NCBI GenBank assembly: GCA_028554755.1 | Contig: JAPTOF010000004.1 | Location: forward strand, 19,400,001 to 19,464,000 | Direction of reading: 5' to 3' | From: Cordia subcordata | Lineage: Eukaryota > Streptophyta > Magnoliopsida > Boraginales > Cordiaceae | DNA length: 64,000 bases | Part shown: positions 34,217 through 46,658 of the stretch, piece after piece | How the letters are laid out: each line of letters opens with the position of its first letter | Numbering within the stretch: the stretch's first letter is position 1 | The notes under the pieces: model-generated | Told to the model about the DNA's origin: nothing | The model's input: the letters and a program-made list of their open reading frames with translations, nothing else | The model's database searches: none | Program-made: the position numbers and the translations under genes

Positions 34217-35331
34217 TTGATCGGATCTCTCTGCTTGATTCTTGCTTCACCACCCACTGTTATGGTGATCATGTGCTTGATGACGCTACGGTTCCAAGTT
34301 CCTCCTTGTGTGTCTATATAGCTTACATCCATCTCTTCACGAGAAGTAGTACTGCAGTAGGGAAAGTAGAACATTTGGCTCACGGAGTTGGGTTATGAAT
34401 ATTTGGTTGTTCCTTTGGATTTAAATGCGAATTTGGGTCCAACAGATGTATGTATTCTGCTGAAACCTGTTTGATTAACTGCTGAACGCTGGATCTATTC
34501 ACGTCATAAGGGATCGGACTGCACGTGTTTGTTCTTTCTCGCCTCAGCAGAATACATTGGCAAGATGACGGGGTCTCTCGGTTACTACAACTATTGCACT
34601 TGAGTGCTATCCATTTGATGTCGAAACCCGAATATTGCAGGGCACTTGCTTTAAGGTGGTTATTTATTATTGTTTTGCCATGTTTGTCTCTCTGCCCTCA
34701 CTCCCCCGCTTTGGAACTGCTGCCGCTGCTGCCACCACAGGCATTCGATTCATTGGTTTCTACTCCAAGATAAACCGTAACTTTGAGATCATCTCGTCAC
34801 ATGGACGTGCTCGTTTACATTCGAGACAAGTTCGGACGTTTTGCTTCAGGGTCATTTTACATCAACAAGGCTCAAAATATTACAGCCATAACAATAGTCA
34901 AGTGGTTGCTCGTGGATGCCTGTAAGGTTAATTTTTAATTCCATCATTTTAATTCCACGGGAATTACATGCATAGGAAATTAGAAATTATCGTTAAACTC
35001 TATGCAGTTTATGCAACCAAGTCCCTGCAGGGGTGTTTCACCTCTACTTTTCAAAAACCAGAGGGAAGGAAAAAGAGAGAATCAGCATATCCATTTTTTT
35101 TAAAAAATAAATCCAATCCAAACGAAGAACTACGAAATGTAAACTGCCTCGTGACAACCAATTGGACATTCTTTTTTAAAATCCAAACTGAGAACTATGA
35201 AATGTAACTGCCTTGTGATAACCAATTTAATCCCCTCTCTTCATAATCTAGTCATTAAATAAGTTCGCCCTATGGCAACAAGACTTTTAGCAATGTGGAC
35301 GGGAAGAAAAATGCAATTACCACAACAAAAC
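34217..35331. other. intergenic region between two convergent genes
   Basis: This contains the ALY 3' UTR and the downstream end of the minus-strand gene. A direct duplication of about 40 bp (35,125-35,163 and 35,189-35,227, core GAACTAYGAAATGTAA) follows a GGGGTGTTTCACC-type word at about 35,031 and may be MITE debris. No ORF is convincing. Confidence 0.5.
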
Positions 35332-35559
35332 TTAGGATGATCTACGCAAAAGCCTTTGGGTGATGAACGAAAGTAGAGGATTGAGTCTCACTTCAGGAGT
35401 ATGATTATACAGAGGTATGAATCCAGAAGATACCTGGATGTGAGAGACTCGTTTTCTCCATCTTGTAGGATTTGTACGATCCAGATCACTGAGTCCTTTC
35501 TGTGTTGCTAAGACAATTGCTAACGCAACATAAATAAAAATGTTCACAATAAAGAGCAA
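35332..35559 (-). CDS. possible alternative last exon of the preceding gene
   Basis: If the eleventh exon uses the donor GCA|GTATTT at 35,768/35,769, a 209-bp intron ending AAATTTAG-like at 35,560 brings this exon in phase. It adds 75 residues: a transmembrane helix (FIVNIFIYVALAIVLATQ), a basic segment (RTNPTRWRKRVSHIQ) and a stop at 35,332. The protein would then be 406 residues with two adjacent hydrophobic helices. The unspliced version instead ends KPKRG. The sequence alone cannot decide. Confidence 0.45.
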   Translation of the reverse strand: MLFIVNIFIYVALAIVLATQKGLSDLDRTNPTRWRKRVSHIQVSSGFIPLYNHTPEVRLNPLLSFITQRLLRRSS

Positions 35560-35699
35560 CTAAATGATTTACCACGCAAGACTTGGAGAAATACTTCACT
35601 TGATACACGTGCTAAATGTTACAACAAGGGTTTTAGATCTACAGTTCTAAGGAAAAAACACGCGGTGATTATGTTGTCTCCTGGCCTGCTGCTGTAAAA

Positions 35700-38600
35700 C
35701 TATCCTCGCTTGGGTTTTCTCAAATTTTCCCAACTAGAAAATATCAATCTCAATAGAGAATAAAATACTGCCTGTATGCATGTCACTATAAAGTGCCAAC
35801 AAGAAGAGGGCCAGTACCATGGATATAGCAATCGAAAGAAGAAACTTATGACATGTCGAGGATACCGTCCAACCTGAAAAAGCACAGAAATCAGTTTTCA
35901 CTCACTTCTATGTTTTGTGATGTACTCCAAGAGGAGTAAGTGTCCTACATAATCAAGAATCAGAAGATAAAAAACATTGACATGGGTAGGCATATAACCA
36001 AAAAAGTTATAACTCAGCGTCAGTAGAAAAATTAAATGAGCTTGAACTAGTAATGGATTCATAGCTCGATATAAATGCATAACAGCAATCTTCCGAGTTT
36101 GAATGAAACTCAGAAGACGGAACTTAGTATAATAAGAGAATACTCACAGGAAAAAGCAAGTCCAGTGCATCCCATGCTGCATGGCGGAGAGATCTGGTAG
36201 GGTACATTGGTCCACCTGGGGACGTGAAGCTATACAAGCATGTTTTCAGCCTGGTACTCGTAGCCATTCTTAGCTCCAATCCTGTGATATGCACATAATA
36301 ATTAATAACTCCAACCAAAATCATATCTAATCACTGCAACAGAACTCAAACAGCAACCATGTTTTGGCAGGAGGAAAAATTAAAATCACCTTGCAGAACC
36401 TTAAGCTGGGAAAGGTAATGTAAAAGCACTGGCTCCACCTTCAACTTCTGGAGCTGTCACCAAAAGAAGTTCAAAATAGAAACAAGAAAAATCAGGTGTA
36501 AAAGGATTTTTACTATGCACAACTGAAGAGAAATTGGTATACGTGTAAAAGGATTTTCACTATGCACAACTGAAGAGAAATTGGTATATATGGAGAGAAT
36601 TGGTTTTATATCAGAGCAACATAAGTACCATGTTTCTTACCTGATCAGCAAGTTCAATAACAAAAACGTCAGCAGCACAACCAAACAAGAAAGCATTTGG
36701 AAATTCAGGAAATTGCTTCAAGAAGATATCAACCTTGTCACCTGTTAAAAATATTCCAAACCGAAAAATTGAGGAGAGCTACATTGCATATATGTTAAGC
36801 TAGAAAGCAGACTATCAGCAAATTTGCTACCTTGGTTGTAGAAAAGTAAGAATCTTGAGAGGAGGAGAAATAAATCTCTCTGAGCCTGGTAGATGAAGGA
36901 AAACTTACTTAGTATCCAACTAAAAAAGCCATCAAGGAATAAATCTGAATTAAATTTACAGTTCTTGGTTAGGAGGAAGCCAAGAAGTCCCAAACAGCAG
37001 GGTGTCAGACCTGTAATGGAATCTTCTTTAATTGCTCAGGAACTAGGGCAACTTCCTCAAGAAGATACTGCAAAAAGTTATCAAGGATAAAGATGTGTCA
37101 GACTGCTCAACTTTACAAATTAGAAGTGCCAGGAATAATTGAACCACAAAAATATCTCACCCGAAAGAGACTTCTGAAGCGTCTTGTGTTTGTTTGGATG
37201 TCAATCCTACAAATACAGAAAGAAACATAATTATCAAAATATCCCTTTTGTCTATTAGTATTTGTCTAACATTATTATATTGGAAATGGAGTGTCTTAGC
37301 TCAAGTGAAAAAGCAGGAAAGAGTGAGACAATCATTCCAACGATGCAAGGTACCTCAAACAACAAACTCACAAACTAACATGAAAATCCGATATTAAAAG
37401 AAAAATAACTTTTGCAGCCTAAACCCAATGCTTATCAGCCATATTGCACATATGGCTGCAACTCTTGTGCCCTAAATGAGAATGGCAAGAGATAAGACAA
37501 TCAGCAAATACAAAAATAGAATTCATTCATGCTGCTTCTTAAATTAGCCAATGGATATCAAATCCCTCATTTCTGATGGGTTCAAATAATTGTTATCAGT
37601 TCTGATGCCATCAACCCTTAGATCAATCCAAGCAGCAATACTTGACATGTGTCCTCCACCTACCAACCTCCTCTCTCAGGAAGAAAAGGAGAGAAAGAGT
37701 GGGGAACCAATAGGTTTTGGGGGATCATAAGAAGTGAAAAGATTCTTCCGTTCTGCTGATAGACAAGCACAATGACTTTGGTAAATGAAAGGGAAAGGAA
37801 AAGGTACTTCAACTTTTATCAGAGAGGTTGGATAAGCAAAATCATGGTTTTCAGCATTCAACTTTATTGACTGAAGCCTTGCAAATTACACTATTCAATC
37901 CCTCTAGCTGCCTTATGCTTCCTACCACAGAAAAGAATGTAGGAGAGGGATATGCAGATCGGTACATAACCAAAACTACAACAATTCCATTTCATGAATC
38001 CGTGGTGAGGATATCTGAGGGAAAGGAAGATAGGAATTATAGGCAGCTGTAATTTTGGTTATCATACTGATCTACATATCTGAGGAGAAAGAAATAGGGA
38101 TTATAGGTAATTATGCTTAAGCCCCATTTTTGGCACACACACATACACACACATTTATATATATGGGTCACAGGCAGGATTAAGTGGAGAATGATATGTT
38201 CCCCTTAGGAAAAGATCTGAGTACACTGCCTTCCAGTCTCAACTAGAAGCCCACCAACCCACCCCCACACCACAAAGACTACTATGCCTACACACTAAAA
38301 GAAGAAAAAAGAAAAGAAGAAGAAGATAAAGTAAATGAAAGAACACCTTGCAGTGTTAAACAATGCACACAGACCTGTTAACTGCTATACAACTCTTTAT
38401 AAAAATATCAAAGTATAAATTGCATGTACAATTAAATATTCATACCAGAAGACATTTGTAGCACCTTGAACAAGAGCAGATGAATATCGGAGGAGGACAT
38501 CAGGATTATCAAGTTGAACCTCAAACAACTGCAATACAGAGATATGCAGATAACTCAAACTAAGCCACCAAGTAGAGAAGAAGCCTTGAGTACTGTCCCT

Positions 38601-41600
38601 ATAACTAGCATGGATACCAAAATTGGCACAGATATTTGAAGAGTGGGTACAGGAAGAAGGCATCAGCTTGTCCCTCCAATATGATGAAAAGCGAATACAA
38701 TAATGGGGAAGAAGTGACTACACAATTTGGTGTATGTCCTGGATCCCATGCCATACAGAACTATGTGCAGAGAGAAAAAGTTGAAAAAAAAAAAATTGAC
38801 AAGACACATACCCACTTGTGAAACAGAAGGGAAAATATATTAGAGGCAAATGATTGGCTCCAAAGCTGGACAATTAAATCAAGAATCCTTTTTGCATTTT
38901 CTGGATTGGAAACAAAATAATCAGCAAGCACATCATAGAAGCATAATGGGCCTTCAGTCTGGTCTGGCACTTCAGAAATAACATCTTCCCCGTCGAGAAT
39001 TATATCTGTTTCAATTTAAATGCAGAACATGAGAACAGCACAACACCAGATAGACACCAACTACAAGCCAGAGTTGATGTGAAGATTTGGATAGCTCAGA
39101 TTAACCGAAAGGGTTAAGGTTAATTAGGATAATAGACCATAACAATCAACTTCAATAAAGCTAGCCAGAAGTGCATTAAACGAATTTCTGTGCACATACT
39201 TTTAACAATATATTAGGCTCTGAACAGATTATGGATCTTTGTTCACTCAATTTTCCCTCTATTTGCAAAAACAAATAAATTAATACTCCAATCTTGCCAT
39301 CTACGATACCTAGCAACAATTATTTTACAGCTTACATCCATTAGGCGTATTTTTTCTCGTTACGTTTCTATATCAACTGGATACTGTTGCCCACTAATTG
39401 CACAATTGCATATTTCTATTTGTATAATTTTCTGTTCTATAGTCGGCCAAATACTTGCACTTAAGATAGCATGTAAAGCACTTCAAGAAGCTTCAGCAGT
39501 AAGTTACAGAAAGTAGAAGAGAAATATAACTACTAGTCCAAAACTTTTCTGAAAACAAAACAAAGAAAGCAATGATTTCCATGATCAAATGGTGACAATC
39601 AACACTCCTTATAAATAACACTACACATCAGGAATTATGGAAGGAACATTAGGGGAGCACTTGAAAAAATAAGTATCATCAGTTAGGTAACATTACACCC
39701 CATACCCATGCAATCCAAATTCATCTTTCACATGTAAGACGTAGTAGGCCTATATCTAGAGAAGTTTCAACCAATTAGTTGGTTTTACTTTTAGTCTCCT
39801 GCTCAGAATGGCAGGTGTTGACAGGCACAATCCATTGTGAAAATGCAAGATGAATTTTTCTGGTAAATAGCACAGAAGTAGTGTGCCTGCCAGGCCTTGG
39901 AATAATGGTCTACCTAAATCTAACAGAATCTCTCATGGAGAGCAAGGTTGCACAAAAGCCTCATACCTTGAGAAGCAAAAACCTGTGTGTCACGGCATAA
40001 GATAATTACAATGTATTTTCTTGAATCTGCTTCCTGATGATCATACATAATGTCATGTAAAATAGAAGTTCAATGATTTTAGTAAAAAAGACATGTTTCC
40101 CACTTGAATTCCATTAGAGGGAAAAAGAGAACAAGTCACTGCCACAATGTTCAACTTTCAGGCTAGGGGCTATTTGGCTTAAAGATATAAGTTCATCATA
40201 AATCACAGCATAGAAACAAAGACTATCATCCTGAAAGCAGTAGTATCATCAGAACACCAGTAGCAATTTTTCAATACTCAATCATCTATGACATTTGAAA
40301 TTATTGGAGGGACTAAGAAAGTAACCAACATCCAAAATTTATCTACAGTTGAAAAACCTGGACAACTAGGATAAACATCAACAGGTCAATCTAACAATGT
40401 GAGATCTTCAACCTTAAAATTGTAACTAATTTCCATCCCTGTCCAAAATTTCACTCTCAGAGATCCAGACTAGAATTTTAGCCCTCTGATCTGTTCATTT
40501 CAGTCTCTAAACTTTTTCACTTGTCTACCTAGTTGATCAAAATTCAAAAGAAACAAGTCTATTTGTGAATAAGTGTTTAAAGATTTCTCAATTCAACTGA
40601 ACCTTTGACCACGTATACTTGCAGAAATTCAAGTTCTTTGGATCAATTTATTGACTCCATACAAAGGTGAAACTTTGGAGAAAAAAAAAGATTCTAGAGA
40701 TGAAAGTTCCTTTTTCCAAATTTAGGGAACTGTGCAATCATCCCATGCAAATAGTTTACCACATAGTTTACTAGCCAACAAGAATATAGACAGCTAAGGA
40801 TTTAGGTATTCAGCTAGGCTGACAGATCATTGTACAAAAAACCTCACAATGCTGGTTACCAAACTGAAAAGTAAACGTCTATCTTGAGAAGTTACTGGTG
40901 TCCAGAGGGTCCAGACAACACAATGAGAAATGAAACAAATGTGGATAAAACATCAACTCAGGGCAAAACTACCAGATCACCAAGCCTCTCCGCTCCATGC
41001 AAGTCCAAAGACAATAACACAGAAGCAATGAAATATTAGCATCCAGGTTAATCAAAGTCTTAAAATTTAATGCTTAATGCAATATAACATGAAGTTGGCC
41101 GAAGACAGTAGAAGTTGATCAAGCTGCACACGCCATTAGGGGTTTGCATAAGGTTCAAGGAGGAAGACATAATTCCTCGACCCATCCCTAAGCTTGAATC
41201 CTAAAATCAACTTCTCTAAATCATAACACTCCCAAGTCCTTCTATAGTATAAACAAGGAACTTCATCATTACACACTAACTATTTCTCAAGGAGGAGAAA
41301 AAAATCTCTCTATTAACATTAACAATTTAGGTTAAAACATTCATAATTCCCTGTTTTTGGATAGTACCACATTTTTTAATTACAAAAAGAAAAAGAGGAA
41401 ATAAGCGTCTTTAAGCTTGAGCACAAGACATGCTTACAGATCACAGCAACAATATCAAAAGATCTGGGGCGCCTTAATTTACATGTACTCTTAAGGGACA
41501 AATTTGAATCGAATATAATGTTATCAACGAATTATTCCGAATCAGACCACTTCATTAAAACTAGACATGAGGGAAATGCATTTCTAGATAAAGTACTAAT

Positions 41601-42329
41601 TATTGCCCTCCGCTTTCTATAATAAATTAATTCCGAATTGGAAATGCATTTCTAGGTAAAGTAGGACAGTGTTTGAATACCCCGAGGCATCAATATGAAA
41701 CTAAACACTTCAAGGAAATTATCAAGGCGAAAAAATAAAAACTTAAATATCACGAGCAAGCACAAATGCAAGAGCTCTGAACACAAAACTCTCACTCACT
41801 AGCAATGATCATCTTATTTAATCATTTGTAAGCTCATTTCAGATTTAAAGAACATAAAAAAGAAATTATCAAAAGTTACTTAAAAATACCTCTAGCTCTT
41901 TCATCAACTTCTAAAGCTATGTCGGCAAACAACTCCTGTAGCAAATTACGCCTCTGCGATGGCGAAGCTAATGCCTAACAGAAAATGAAAAATAAAAAAT
42001 AACATAAAATTAAAATTAAGATTAGATCAAATTAAAACAAAACTTTTTTTTTCCACCAAAAACGAAAAAGGAAAAACAGAACTCATTACTCGAATTGGTA
42101 GCAAACAGGAAAGAAATACAACAACACCGTAACAAATTTCAAAATTTAGTATGTAATCACATTATATTATACTTTTTATGCATGTATATACGCTATAAAT
42201 ACGTACATATATAATCATTTACATGCATGTATTGATAAGATACATATATAGTGTACATACACGTTGAAGCTTCCTCTCAATTTCTTGAGTGAGAGCTTTG
42301 AGATAAGCAGCGCTCGAAGCAGCAGGCAT
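35700..42329 (-). CDS. conserved-looking protein of unknown function, 11 exons
   Basis: Minus-strand exons: 42,261-42,329; 41,890-41,974; 38,812-39,005; 38,446-38,528; 37,161-37,206; 37,011-37,067; 36,831-36,885; 36,641-36,741; 36,390-36,453; 36,148-36,281; 35,700-35,873. All introns are GT-AG and all phases join, giving 353 residues with no internal stop. The start is MPAASSAAYLKALTQEIERK. A long helical repeat-like middle follows (AQRDLFLLLSRFLLFYNQ, FPNAFLFGCAADVFVIELAD, VEPVLLHYLSQLKVLQ). A conserved-looking loop (YSFTSPGGPMYPTRSLRHAA) and a strongly hydrophobic, Trp-rich C-terminus (FFFRLLYPWYWPSSCWHF) complete it. The C-terminus suggests membrane association. I do not recognise the family with certainty and propose no function. 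The largest intron (39,006-41,889) holds no detectable gene. An alternative C-terminus is listed separately. Confidence 0.9.
36495..36588 (-). repeat. 47-bp tandem duplication in an intron of the unknown gene
   Basis: Two near-identical copies of GTGTAAAAGGATTTTYACTA... ending AGAGAAATTGGTATA lie head to tail between exons 8 and 9. Confidence 0.85.
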
Positions 42330-42640
42330 TTCTGATCGTTGTCAACGATTTAAGATCAATATACATATAAGTGATATATACCCGAAATATGTTTAATCAT
42401 TTGAAAGCCCTAATTTGATCTGTAATTGAGCTGACCTTTATATATATTGTGTATATATGTATATATCCATACATATATTTTTTCTCTAATTAGCTTGATG
42501 CTAATTTAAAAGTTGAAGAAAAGATTTACTTTGAAATCATTATTCAAATCAGGAATAGTAACGGATTTCCGGTTAGTGCAAAGGACTAGTATTAATTGTT
42601 TTGTGTAAGCGTCAAGTAACAATATTTATAAATAAAAAAA

Positions 42641-42976
42641 GGGTTAAATTCAAAAAAGTCTTTAATGTTGTCATTTATTTTTAAATTACTTCTCATTATT
42701 TTATAAAGTTCAAATTAATTCTCAATATTTTAAAATATAATTAAATTGGTCCTTAATATTTAAAAAAATTCATACTAATTTTTAATATTTTACCATCTTG
42801 TTCAAATTAGTCCCTTTAGTTTTGCTATTTTAGGGACTAGTTTAAATGACTTTGTAAAATATTGAGGATTAATTTAAATTTTTTTAAACAATAGAGATTA
42901 ATTTGTACTTTTTCAAATAATAGGTACTAATTTAAAAAAATATGATAACATTGTAGATTTTTTGTATAATTTTTCC
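42641..42976. repeat. 336-bp palindromic foldback element
   Basis: The two halves are imperfect inverted copies around a centre near 42,820 (CCCTTTAGTTTTGC against TTTTAGGGAC). The left end reads GGGTTAAATTCAAAAAAGTC and the right end is its diverged complement (ATTTTTTGTATAATTTTTCC). The body consists of TTAATATTTT-rich words. It lies about 310 bp upstream of the unknown gene's start codon. It has no coding capacity and is probably a MITE of unassigned superfamily. Confidence 0.7.
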
Positions 42977-44366
42977 TAAAAAAAATACATTTTCTTTTTT
43001 GGTTGAGTATAAGTAAAGTAGTTGAAAAAAAAAATAAAATTCAAACTTCAAAGACAATAATGAGTGCGAGATGTGGCGTGGCAACGAAGCAGGTGGTCTT
43101 GGTGATGTCGTGGAGGGTGAGGTGCGACATCAGTAAACACGTGGGGCTCCATTCTTGTTGTTTTATCATTTTCGGATTGCATTAGGTTTTTGACAAGCAA
43201 CGAGCTGAAAAGCTGATCCAGTCAATTTATGGGTCGGATCGGTTGTCTTGGTTGTAGATTTGACAATAGAACGAAGTAGATCGGACTCGTGTGTCCCTAT
43301 TTTGCATTTGTTGAAAAATTATTAGTCTTTACTTAGCCTTTATTTCTGATATCGAATAAACTCCTGACACCATTTTATATTTGTTGGTACCTTTACTTGT
43401 ACTAGTTAAAACCACTACATATTAATAATTTACAATAAAAATAAATTTAATATAAGTAAATCATGTTAAATCTTGATATCAAGCCTTAACACATTAAATT
43501 GAAACTTCAAGACATAAACTTCAACATAAATTTACAATAACAATGCATCAAATCCAAACTCCATGCTCGAAATTTAAATTTACAATAATAAGACATAAAC
43601 CTAATATCTCAGTTTTTAAAATGGTACAAGAAACATTTACCACTAAAACTAAAAATATATATATTAATGTAATGCTTATAAAAGAAACTATGAATTACAT
43701 AGGTATATAACAAAAGTAAAAGAAAATATATATACATATGGACGCCAAGGTAAGAGGGGATAACCCTATCCCGCCCTAGCCCACCCCAACCCAAAGTTTT
43801 TTCACAAAAACTCCACCACAACCCCTGCAGTGCTCCTAAGGAGCAAGATGGAGCCGGCTACCATTACGATCCCAACTTGCATGCATCCGTAGCTCCATTA
43901 TTCTTTTCATTTATCAAAACACAATTTTCTTTTTAAAGTTATGTTTTTGGGATCTAACAAGTTCTTTTTTTTTTTTTCCCTTTTTCTATCAATGGGGCTA
44001 ACAAGTTGAAGAACAACTTGCTTGGCAACTTCTCTTTGATCCATCTAAAAGTATTTTTTATATCTGTTGATTATATCCACAAAGAGAGAGAGAGAAAGAG
44101 AGAAACAAAAGCATCTCAACTAGCACTAAGAGTTTGTTTGGCCTAGTTTTTAGACGATGAGAAGTACTTTCTATAAAGTTGAAGCTAGCCTGTCTAGCTC
44201 GTTTTTTTTTTTTAAAAAAAAACTCTTAAACATGGACCTTTGAGCATACCTTCTAGAAATGGCTAACATTAGAATCACGAATTTTTCAGTCAATCCAATC
44301 ATCGGCATTCAGCGGGAGAGATTCGCTGGAGAATCGATCCATCTCTGTCCAATAATAAGGCACGTC
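42977..44366. other. intergenic region, no gene seen
   Basis: AT-rich DNA with a poly-T tract near 43,970, a (GA)n tract at about 44,084-44,102, and a GTTTGTTTGGCC word at 44,130 suggesting eroded MITE sequence. The short open frames resemble nothing known. Confidence 0.45.
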
Positions 44367-44857
44367 TTAAAGACCAAATTTGATTTTAATAAAGACATAC
44401 TTGTAGTGCCATTTTTTGTATGAAGTGCTTAATTCGTCGATCAACTTTTTCTTCCCTTGAAAGTTGTACCATCCAATATTAGGTTGGGATTCAGCAATGT
44501 AGCTATAAGCGTCTTTGAAGAGTCGGAGTGAGGGGGTCATGCCAAGTGAATGAGCTTTCATTATGAAACCCATAATTTGGCCCTAACTATTGGAAGTTAA
44601 TTGCCTTGGGGCCAATCGATACAAATTTAAAATCTTGGCTATCAGGGAAGGAAAAGATAGACAAAGACCCAATTCGAAAGCAACTTCATAGGTTGCAATT
44701 TCCCCAGAATGTTTTGGAGAACATGTCTTTTCATAAGGATTAGGTAGCCTCAAGCAAAATTGTTCTAATGGCACAACATTACACGAAGAAATTTTAGAGT
44801 ATATCTTTGGTTGGATCAGAATTGAATAACATAGCGCCCATGATGGCCTTACCCTTA
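44367..44857 (-). pseudogene. fragment of a 'putative gypsy-type transposon' domain protein
   Basis: Two minus-strand pieces in one frame are separated by a single TAG at 44,583-44,585, probably a former TGG. The upstream piece has TYEVAFELGLCLSFPSLIAK and ILNLYRLAPRQLTSNS. The downstream piece has MGFIMKAHSLGMTPSLRLFK and IGWYNFQGKKKL. The pattern of an N-terminal growth-position motif, LAPxQLxxNSW and a downstream FYFxxKxxK strand recalls the plant PF04195-type domain found in Gypsy-related transposon proteins. The homology is by recall; a profile search would settle it. It ends where a SIRE-like LTR inserted at 44,859. Confidence 0.5.
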
Positions 44858-45366
44858 CTGTTGAATATATTGGCTTAATTGTGTTAATTATATTTTGATG
44901 ATGCCATAATTATTGTGTTTTTGTTATCTAATTGTTACTATTTGTAGTATGTTGAATATCTTACACAGTAGTATTATTGGAGCAAAGAAAAGAGATAGAA
45001 CATGGTCATGGAGCATGGATGATGAAGCTTGGAAATCTTGTAGCCATAATTCTTTTCTTCTTTTAGTCTTATGTTAAGTTGATCTTAGTACATAAGCAAT
45101 TAACTATGAGCTCAAAAACTTAGTACATTACAATCATTCTTCATGCATTTTGTTCATAAGTCTTGTTCTCTTATACTTGATCATTTTTACTGTTTATACT
45201 TAGTATTATATGTGCAGATGTCTTCATTTGCATTCAAAACAACTTTTCCTACAAAAAATCTAACTTTGAAGTCCATATTTTGCATTATGGAGCTACATGC
45301 ACTATAGTACTCTCAATTGCATTGATATTTGGCACTTTGACAGATATATAGATATATATATGCTTA

Positions 45367-45372
<6 letters not shown>

Positions 45373-45402
<30 letters not shown>

Positions 45403-45407
45403 TGTAT
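45373..45407. repeat. (TATG)n microsatellite inside the SIRE-like LTR
   Basis: About eight TATG units, the longest version of this site among the three LTR copies in the window. Confidence 0.9.
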
Positions 45408-46646
45408 ATATCAGCTTAGCTTTGCAGTAAAAGATACTATTTGAGTATAGAGTTTATATCATAGGTATATAAGCATCTTTGTATAAGACTATTATCCATT
45501 GGATAATAGCATTGCATGTAGAAGTCTTTTTTCATGCATAAAATCTGATATCTTGTTTTTAGATGATTTTAATCTTGCATTTAAGTTTGGAAGTTAAGTT
45601 GATGTTAGAATTTATTATTGATATGATAATAGATGAATAGTAGTTGTCTTGAACCTCTAAATTCTGCAGAAACGCTTCCACTGTTGATTTGATGTGAAGT
45701 AGGTTTTTGGTAAAAAGTTAAACCACTTTTCTTAGCTTTTTCTACAACTACCGGCCTACGCAGGTAGTCAACCGGCTCAAAGCTTTGGTAGAAATAGAGA
45801 GCAAATATGCTCTACCGAAAAAGCCTACCGGTCAACTGATAGAGTGTTCCGATAAGGCCATTTGGCTTTTGGAACTACTAGAACACCCAGGGGGCCGACC
45901 GGTAGAGTGCTTCGGTAGCCCCTCTGTGTTGTTTTTAAAATTTGACCGATGGGAAATTTACTTTTTGAGCTTATAAATACATCTTTCTCCTCACAAATCA
46001 GATATAACTTGTTCAAAACATCTTTCTAAGCTCTCTTGCATTTAATACACTTTATCTACTGCATTTTTGCTCTATAAATTGCTACTTTCATTGATTACAC
46101 ATCATTGGTGTTTAAGAACATGTTCTTGAGCTTCATAAATTGTCTATCTACTTAGAGCAACATAGGAAGGTTTAAATACCTTTTTACACTTGCTCACAAG
46201 AAGTGCTCATATTGCAAAACCTCTATTATTACATTTGGTGTGATTTTCTTCACTCTTGGGTAGCATAGTTGTGAGGAACATCTCTCAAGAGTGAAGGGTT
46301 GAAATCCTTAAGTATTGGGCTAATACTTGTGGTCCTTGTGGTGAAGCAAGGATTGTAATCGTTGTTCTATGCTTCTACAGTGTACTAAGCAAGAAGCTGA
46401 TTAACTAGTGAAGTTTTCGAAACCCTAAGGGAAGACCTTAGGTAGTAGGCTAGGCCCTTGGGAGTTCGAACCACTCTAAATCGTTGCATTTGATCCTCTT
46501 ATCCCCACACTCCTTAAATTTCAAGTATTTACTTTGTTTCTTACGTGTGTTTTTGCTTGAAATAATTGTTAATAGTGTTTAAGTGTATAATTGTGCCATA
46601 AATCTGATTCACCGCTCCCTCTTAGATACATTCGTTAGGCAACATG

Positions 46647-46658
46647 TGGCATCAGGGC
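46647..46658 (+). other. decayed primer binding site, tRNA-Met type
   Basis: TGGCATCAGGGC differs from the Copia consensus TGGTATCAGAGC at two positions, both transitions. It lies two bases after the LTR end, which marks 46,644 as a true LTR boundary. Confidence 0.75.
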
